Positions 59,201 to 64,000 of a stretch of DNA of 64,000 bases are shown here, piece by piece. Origin of the DNA: Pratylenchus scribneri. Lineage: Eukaryota > Nematoda > Chromadorea > Rhabditida > Pratylenchidae. The first letter of the stretch is position 1. Every line of letters starts with the position of its first letter. The translations under genes were made by a program, and so were the position numbers. The stretch lies in assembly GCA_030063045.1 (NCBI GenBank), contig JAQSEB010000082.1, positions 992,001 to 1,056,000 on the forward strand, given 5' to 3'. The notes under the pieces were generated by a model, which worked only from the letters and a program-made list of their open reading frames with translations, did not search any database and was not told the origin of the DNA.

Positions 59201-62123
59201 ATTTTTAAAAATAAATGAATGGGTTTTTAAATTGAAGGCAGAAATTAATTAAACCAAAAAGAAATTCCATTTATGACCAATAAAATTGATATTTGTACCC
59301 TGAATATAGGCCAAATCCACAATGGACAAAATCTCTGTGGTGTCCCATTGGAGAAATGAGAGAAGGGTAGTCGTCCAATTTGTGCCAAAATGCCAAATCC
59401 CATAAAGTATGCATAAAATGGTAATTATTTTCTGCTTCTTTTCCATTCTCCACATTTCAGTGTCTGCGAATGAAATTAAGTTTATAAACACGCAAATAAT
59501 TCTGATCAAGCAAAAATCTTAATGATCGACTTAATAAATGTAAATAAAAACAGTCATCAATAATAAGTATACGTATAAAAGTGAAGTAAAAACTTGCTTC
59601 AGGGAATATATAATGGATTTATGTGACTATGAATGAGAGGAAATTGCAAATGATCAAAAGGAAATTTGTGTCTGAGAAGGGGAGAGTGGGATTGTGCGCG
59701 AAGAAAATGCGCAGGGCTACCCAATTGTGGGTGGATGGAAGGACACGATTTGTGGATTACAGAGTGAGAGGAGAGAGTGGACGATGGACCGTCCAACTGA
59801 CTTTTTTTGACTACTTTCCCCTTGAGGGGAAGCCAATACTTTTCCTCAAGGCGATCGGACGCATCAAGTGATGGTTGTTGGGCTTGGGGGTTGACTTTGA
59901 CTGACTATCTGGTTTTTTCTTATTCCGGATTTTCCGACTAAAATTAATAAAATCAATTCTTTTGGGTGATTGAAAAGATCAAAAAAAAAATATGAGAAAA
60001 ACGCATTCAAATTTCAGGTGGTCTTGACAAAAAGGCACAAGAGGCTGCATTGCGCCAAGGACTTGATGTGGTGATCGCAACCCCGGGACGATTGATTGAT
60101 CATTTGCATAATGTGCCGAACTTTTCACTCTCGGAAATTGAGGTGATTTATTTTTTTTGCTAGAATCACCCTAACTTGGATTGGAGCCGTTATATTAATT
60201 CATAAAAAGGACTGAACCAGTCTTGATGAATTTCTTATTAAATTAAAGAGAGACTTTTGACTATCAAATGATATTATTTTTAAATTGGTTCAGAATTGAT
60301 GAAGTTGTGCCCGAAAAACTGCTGACAATTACTTTAATCCATAGTAAATATAATTTTAAATCGTTTTTAATCACAACCACCAATTTGAATAAAATTAATA
60401 TCATTTGATAGCCAAAAGTTGCCTCTTTAATTTGATATCAAAATCAGAAAAATTGTTTTAAATCCTATATGAGTTGTTATAAATAGCGCCAAGTTGGTTT
60501 CCTTTTTTAAATTTTTACCATTTATTTTTTCCTCTTCAGGTTTTGATACTGGATGAAGCGGATCGCATTTTGGAGGAACAATTTATGGATCAAATGAAAG
60601 AAATCATCAAATTATGCGCCCGGAATCGTCAAACAATGCTATTTTCCGCGACAATATCCGAAGAAGTGCAGTAAAATTTGTTCAATTTTTAATTTTAATT
60701 AATTTTCTTAGATCGAAGTTTTGGCAAATCTTTCATTGAATAATCCAGTCCGATTGTTCATCAATGAGAACACTGAAATGTCACTGAATTTACACCAAGA
60801 ATTCATTCGAATTCGTGTGGATCAGAAAAACAACAAAGAAGAGGTTTTCCTTGAGAATTTAATTTTAATAATTTTTTTAATTAAAAAGGAGGATTCAAAA
60901 CGCGAAGCAATTGTTGCCGGTAAAATTTGAAATTTAAAATCGAATAAATATCTCAATTTTTAAGCCCTCGTGACCCAAAATTTCGCCGATCGTTGCATCA
61001 TTTTCATCCGTACAAAACAGGGTTGCCAAAGAATGCAAATGTTTTTGAAGCTTTTGGGCGCTAAAGTCGGCCAATTGCACGGCGCCCTGACCCAGGCCGA
61101 ACGAATTGAAACACTGGCCGCATTCAAGCGGCAAAATGAGGTGAAAATATTGTGCGCAACGGATTTGGCCGCTCGTGGATTGGATGTTGAGGAAATTACA
61201 ACGGTAAATAAAATGTGTTTTCGACCATTTTCATCAAAACATTTTTTAATTAATTTTAAGGTGATCAACATGAATATGCCATCAACCCTCAAACAGTACA
61301 TCCATCGGGTGGGGAGGACGGCCAGGGCTGGCAAGGCGGGTCGTTCAATTTCGTTGGTTGGCGAAGAGGAGAGAAAATTGATGAGGGAAATTTTGAAAGC
61401 CACCAAAAAGAACAATGCCCCATCGCCGTTGAAGCGGACAATTGCGCCAGGTTTTTGATCAATATTTGGCAAATCGCAAATATAATAAAATATATTTAAG
61501 AAACGGTGGATTTGTTTATAAAAAAGAAAGCAGAATTAGAAGAGAGTATTTCGAAAGCACTGGAAGATGAAAAATTTGAAAAGGAAGTCCAAAAGGCGGA
61601 AAAAACGCTGAAAATGGCGGAGAAGGAAATAAAAACATTGGATGAGAAGAAAAAACCAACAAAACAAGTTAAAATTATTAAATTCTATTTAAATAATTCC
61701 ATTTAGGAATTTAAATTGGCCAAAAATCCGCCGAATTTGAATGGGAAAAAACGGCAAAGAATGTCAAAAGGGCGGAAGAGGGAAGAAAAGAAGAAGCAAA
61801 AAATGGGCAAAATGGACGGGGGCGGCGATTACAAAAAATCGTTGATGAACGGGACCGGAGAAACCAGAAAGAAAAAGGACAGGAAACCTAAAAGTAAATA
61901 AAAATTGCTTTTTAAATTAAATTTTACATTTAAGAGACTTCATTTACCGAAGAAATTGCGAACACTTCAACCAAGGCTATAAAACGCTACCGATATGGGT
62001 TTGTTTTTTGGAGGAGGGAAATACCAAAAATTTAATTATTAAATTTATAGCCCCGATGATTTTGAGTTCAAAAAGAAGAAACGGGAACAGATGGATAAAA
62101 TTGGTGGAAGCAGAAGAAAATGA
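56211..62123 (+). CDS. DEAD-box RNA helicase DDX27 (Drs1 type)
   Basis: Nucleolar ATP-dependent RNA helicase of large-ribosomal-subunit assembly. The acidic N-terminus is followed by Q motif [13 protein letters not shown], motif [13 protein letters not shown], Ia PTRELA, GG, Ib TPGRLID, DEAD as LDEADR, SAT as FSATI, then domain 2: [57 protein letters not shown]. The C-terminus is lysine-rich and ends with [20 protein letters not shown] and SRRK, as DDX27 does (ELTNTSKKALKQYR in animals). The exon joint [13 protein letters not shown] spans a 2.78-kb intron (57237-60018) that contains a whole antisense MFS gene. Stop at 62121-62123. Probably co-transcribed with CDK7. Confidence 0.93.
57298..59455 (-). 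CDS. Major-facilitator-superfamily transporter (MFSD9-like), nested in a DDX27 intron
   Basis: Multi-pass transporter with unknown substrate. It starts [20 protein letters not shown]. After [19 protein letters not shown] comes [16 protein letters not shown], the MFS loop 2-3 motif (G-x-x-T-D-x-x-G-x-K). Then [31 protein letters not shown] (an MFSD9-like TM4/5 region), [10 protein letters not shown] in the central loop, [40 protein letters not shown], and [20 protein letters not shown] near the end, stop after SLITT. About twelve hydrophobic segments are expected. Its intron carries SINE copy 5, antisense to the gene, and a dispersed repeat at 58640-58700. It lies wholly inside the DDX27 intron on the opposite strand. 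The MFSD9 assignment is tentative; MFS is firm. Confidence 0.8.
57617..57700 (+). mobile_element. tRNA-derived SINE, copy 5
   Basis: Plus strand: A-box TTGGTTCAGAGGTATGACC, then TTTTATAAATTTAGGTCTC, B-box GGTTCGAACCC, GCTCAGAGGC and a T8 tract. Downstream (to about 57760) is a tail with CCACATTTTTATGCGCTTCT and ATACATTTTAAAG. It lies in an intron of both the MFS gene (antisense) and DDX27 (sense). Confidence 0.85.
58640..58705. repeat. Dispersed TGGCGAAAA/ATAACGGTTTA repeat, copy 3
   Basis: TTTAATTTGGCGAAAAAGG, TATTGAAAATGGCAAAAAG, ATTATAGCGAATGG and GTCCTAGGTTCCCAAACCC, in the same order as the copies at 25315, 45705 and 62450. Confidence 0.55.
60168..60508. mobile_element. Second foldback family (TTTGATAGCCAAAAG), in a DDX27 intron
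   Basis: The left arm (AACTTGGATTGGAGCCGTTA, AATTAAAGAGAGACTTTTGA, CTATCAAATGATATTA) is the inverse of the right arm (TAATATCATTTGATAGCCAA, AAGTTGCCTCTTTAATTTGA, GCGCCAAGTTGG). A half copy is at 28740-28925. Confidence 0.65.
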
Positions 62124-62207
62124 ATGAATAATTTTATCATTTTTTGTTGATTTATTTATTTTTAAAAATTGGAATAAACAATAAAAGAAAAAATGTGTTT
62201 ATTTAAT

Positions 62208-63329
62208 TCATGGATAAAAATCCGGGTGGTCTCTATCAACATTTGCTTCTTCAATTTCGGCCAAATGTTTGTTGGCTGGATAGGTTGGCCTCTCCTTGTA
62301 GTTGGAATGGTCCCACCGCCAACTTCCTTGGGCATATTTGGGCGCAGTCAACAGTGATGTGCATGGATGTTGGCCTTGGACTTCGCAGATGCATTGCTGA
62401 AATTGGGGGAAATTTTGATCAAATAATTTATTGTGACATAAATGGGTAGTATTTAATTTGGCGAAAAGATTCTAGTGGTTTAATGGTTTGTCCTAAAGCC
62501 TTAATGCTACCCTCTCATAAAGATAGGCTGTAGGCTGATGAGTGGTTTATAATTTGTTATTGTTTTGTCAACAATTAAAGGGTATTAAACTGTTTATTTA
62601 AACCCATTTTGGTTTAATGGTTCAAAACCAATTTAAAATTGGTTAAACCTAAACCAAATCATAATCAATCGACACGTCTTGATTGGTTCCATCGATTGGG
62701 TAAAGGGTTTGGGAGTCTAGGACAAACCATTGAACCATGTTTGTGGTTTTTTGTTTTAATCAAAATGCACCACAAACCCTTTTGCAATTGATTCCAAAAT
62801 CTGCCGGATTGTTTTTGAGCAGTGTGACCATATGGTCCCTCTTTTGTACCAGCGCCGTGTTCCCCAAAGTTGACAGGAACATTTGCTCAATTTCTTCCTG
62901 TGTTTTCCACTCCAAATCGAATGGAACTTCCCGTCCATCTCCTCAAAAAAAATAAATTTTAAGATAGGAAATTGTTAATTTATTCTTACGCAAGAAAGCC
63001 AAAGCAAATGGATTGACGCTCATTTTATCATATTTGAGGAATTGGATTTGCGGATTCTTGAATATTAACTGGGCCCAATGCCAAAAAATGAAATCCTTTG
63101 TGCCTTGTTGGGCTGGGTTTGGCCGATGATGATAGGAAATGATGAAAATCTAATAAATAAATAAATTATCATTTTTTAATTATGTATTTTACCTTCACTT
63201 CATCTCTAAATTTGATTTTGCCCTAAAATATTTGAATTTTATTTGCACATTTTTAAATATGAATTAGTAAACCTGTCTCAGAAAGAAAAGGGTCCGCCGA
63301 AGCGGCATCATGCCGCGCATAAAAGGCAT
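62208..63329 (-). CDS. mrps-25: Mitochondrial small ribosomal subunit protein mS25 (MRPS25)
   Basis: Mitochondrial 28S subunit protein with a thioredoxin-like fold. It starts MPFMRGMMPLRRTLFFLRQ and continues GKIKFRDEVK, IFIISYHHRPNPAQQGTKDF, FKNPQIQFLKYDKMSVNPFA, FDLEWKTQEEIEQM and NPADFG. Splicing over 62411-62773 gives KR|QCICEVQGQHPCTSLLTAPK, which matches the CICEVEGQVPCPSL block of animal MRPS25, including its cysteines. It ends DHPDFYP, stop at 62208. A dispersed repeat (62450-62510) and GGTTTAA-rich sequence lie in the last intron. The upstream partial gene stops 345 bp before its start on the same strand, so the two may form an operon. Confidence 0.93.
62445..62515. repeat. Dispersed TGGCGAAAA/ATAACGGTTTA repeat, copy 4 (MRPS25 intron)
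   Basis: TAGTATTTAATTTGGCGAAA, AGATTCTAGTGGTTTAATGG and TTTGTCCTAAAGCC, a shorter version of the family. Confidence 0.55.
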
Positions 63330-63674
63330 TTTGATTTATCTTGTTTTGTTGTTAGGTTTAACAATTTTTTTTATCTTATCTGCTAAAAATTTATATTATT
63401 TACTCCCAAACTTTTGCATTTATGTGAATTCAATCAATAAATATCTGGGATTTTCGACATTGTCTGGAAAAATACAACAAATTTTAATGGCATTTTTATA
63501 ATAATTTATCGATTATCGAAGCAATTCAACAATAACAAAAACAAATGAATACAACAATATGAATATGAGTAAATATTAAAAATACAATATGAATATGAGC
63601 AAATAATAAGAATACAATATGAATATGAGCAAATAATAAGAATACAATATGAATATGAGCAAATTATGAATTAT
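63330..63674. other. Intercistronic region with a 30-bp tandem repeat
   Basis: Between MRPS25 and the partial upstream gene. At about 63543-63665 a 30-bp unit beginning AATACAATATGAATATGAGC is repeated about four times with few differences. The rest is AT-rich with no gene. Confidence 0.75.
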
Positions 63675-63976
63675 TTACAATAACAAAAAGACAATGTGTG
63701 TATAATCCTGCACTTGATCCTCTTCATTTGGTTGATAGTTGCCAAAAATTCCAGGGAAAAGTTGCTTGAAGTCATCCAAATTTGCTGCATAACCAGGGGA
63801 AGCAGGCAGACGCATTTCGATGTTGAACATTTTGTCGGCCAAACATTCCAGCAAAGCGTGTATTGAAGCAATCCGTTCTTTGTCCATTTTCCAAGTCTTC
63901 AAACTGATACGTTGGATTGGCCGTTTGTCTGCGATTGATCCATAGCAAAGAGTCGATTTGCCTATTTGGGAGATAT
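63675..63976 (-). CDS. Unknown protein, C-terminal exon (5' part beyond window)
   Basis: One exon after a TTTTAG acceptor at 63977-63982, open for 100 codons. It encodes ISQIGKSTLCYGSIADKRPI, then a helical stretch with MDKERIASIHALLECLADKM, RLPASPGYAANLDDFKQLFP, an acidic patch PNEEDQ and the end DYTHIVFLLL, stop at 63675. I recognise no family. IGKSTLCYG is not a full P-loop. It lies 345 bp upstream of MRPS25 on the same strand. Confidence 0.65.
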
Positions 63977-64000
63977 CTAAAATACACAAAAATTATTTTA

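Overview
The window reads as nuclear DNA of a nematode. It is AT-rich. Most introns are 40-60 bp with T-rich ends followed by AG. Genes sit 170-460 bp apart on one strand, often with a splice acceptor just before the start codon, as in operons resolved by spliced-leader trans-splicing. The proteins match conserved animal families, several with nematode counterparts (erm-1, hda-1, fust-1, agmo-1, smo-1, cdk-7). Repeats are numerous. A species cannot be named from this alone; a clade IV nematode would fit but is a guess.

Layout. 0-6.6 kb (+): MCM2 (3' end), primase large subunit PRIM2 and a class I HDAC, spaced about 250 bp apart, a probable replication/chromatin operon. 7.4-10.1 kb (-): ezrin/radixin/moesin, divergent from ACADSB-type acyl-CoA dehydrogenase (10.7-12.7 kb, +). 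14.2-18.8 kb (+): alkylglycerol monooxygenase. 19.0-19.8 kb (+): small secreted Gly-rich protein. 20.3-21.8 kb (-): unknown single-pass membrane protein. 23.4-26.2 kb (+): rhodopsin-like GPCR. 27.7-29.3 kb (-): secreted cysteine-rich Ly6-like protein assembled here from five exons with matching phases. 29.3-33.1 kb: no supported gene, but a foldback transposon. 33.1-34.3 kb (+): an in-frame fusion of six CCHC zinc knuckles to SUMO. 34.7-38.1 kb (+): FET-family RNA-binding protein. 38.8-51.6 kb (-): DnaJ-A (no J domain visible), SMC2, MRPS18C, CAML/GET2-like and PPP2R3C in a row, a probable five-gene operon. 52.1-54.3 kb: tandem transposon. 54.6-62.1 kb (+): CDK7 then DDX27, with an MFS transporter nested antisense in a DDX27 intron. 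62.2-64 kb (-): MRPS25 and the 3' end of an unknown gene.

Repeats. At least seven families occur: a 25-bp minisatellite at four loci; a tRNA-derived SINE in five introns; a ~300-bp foldback element (five copies, two pairs forming ~850-bp composites); a 0.9-kb element with tandem-repeat inverted termini and 9-bp flanking direct repeats; a 1.1-kb element with GGCC termini and 3-bp target duplications; and two smaller dispersed families.

Most notable: (1) the zinc-knuckle/SUMO fusion, whose junction lies inside one open exon; (2) the 1.1-kb element inserted exactly in the SMC2 Walker A coding sequence, where a base change unique to that copy creates an AG that would allow in-frame splicing; (3) the apparently J-domain-less DnaJ-A beside another copy of that element.
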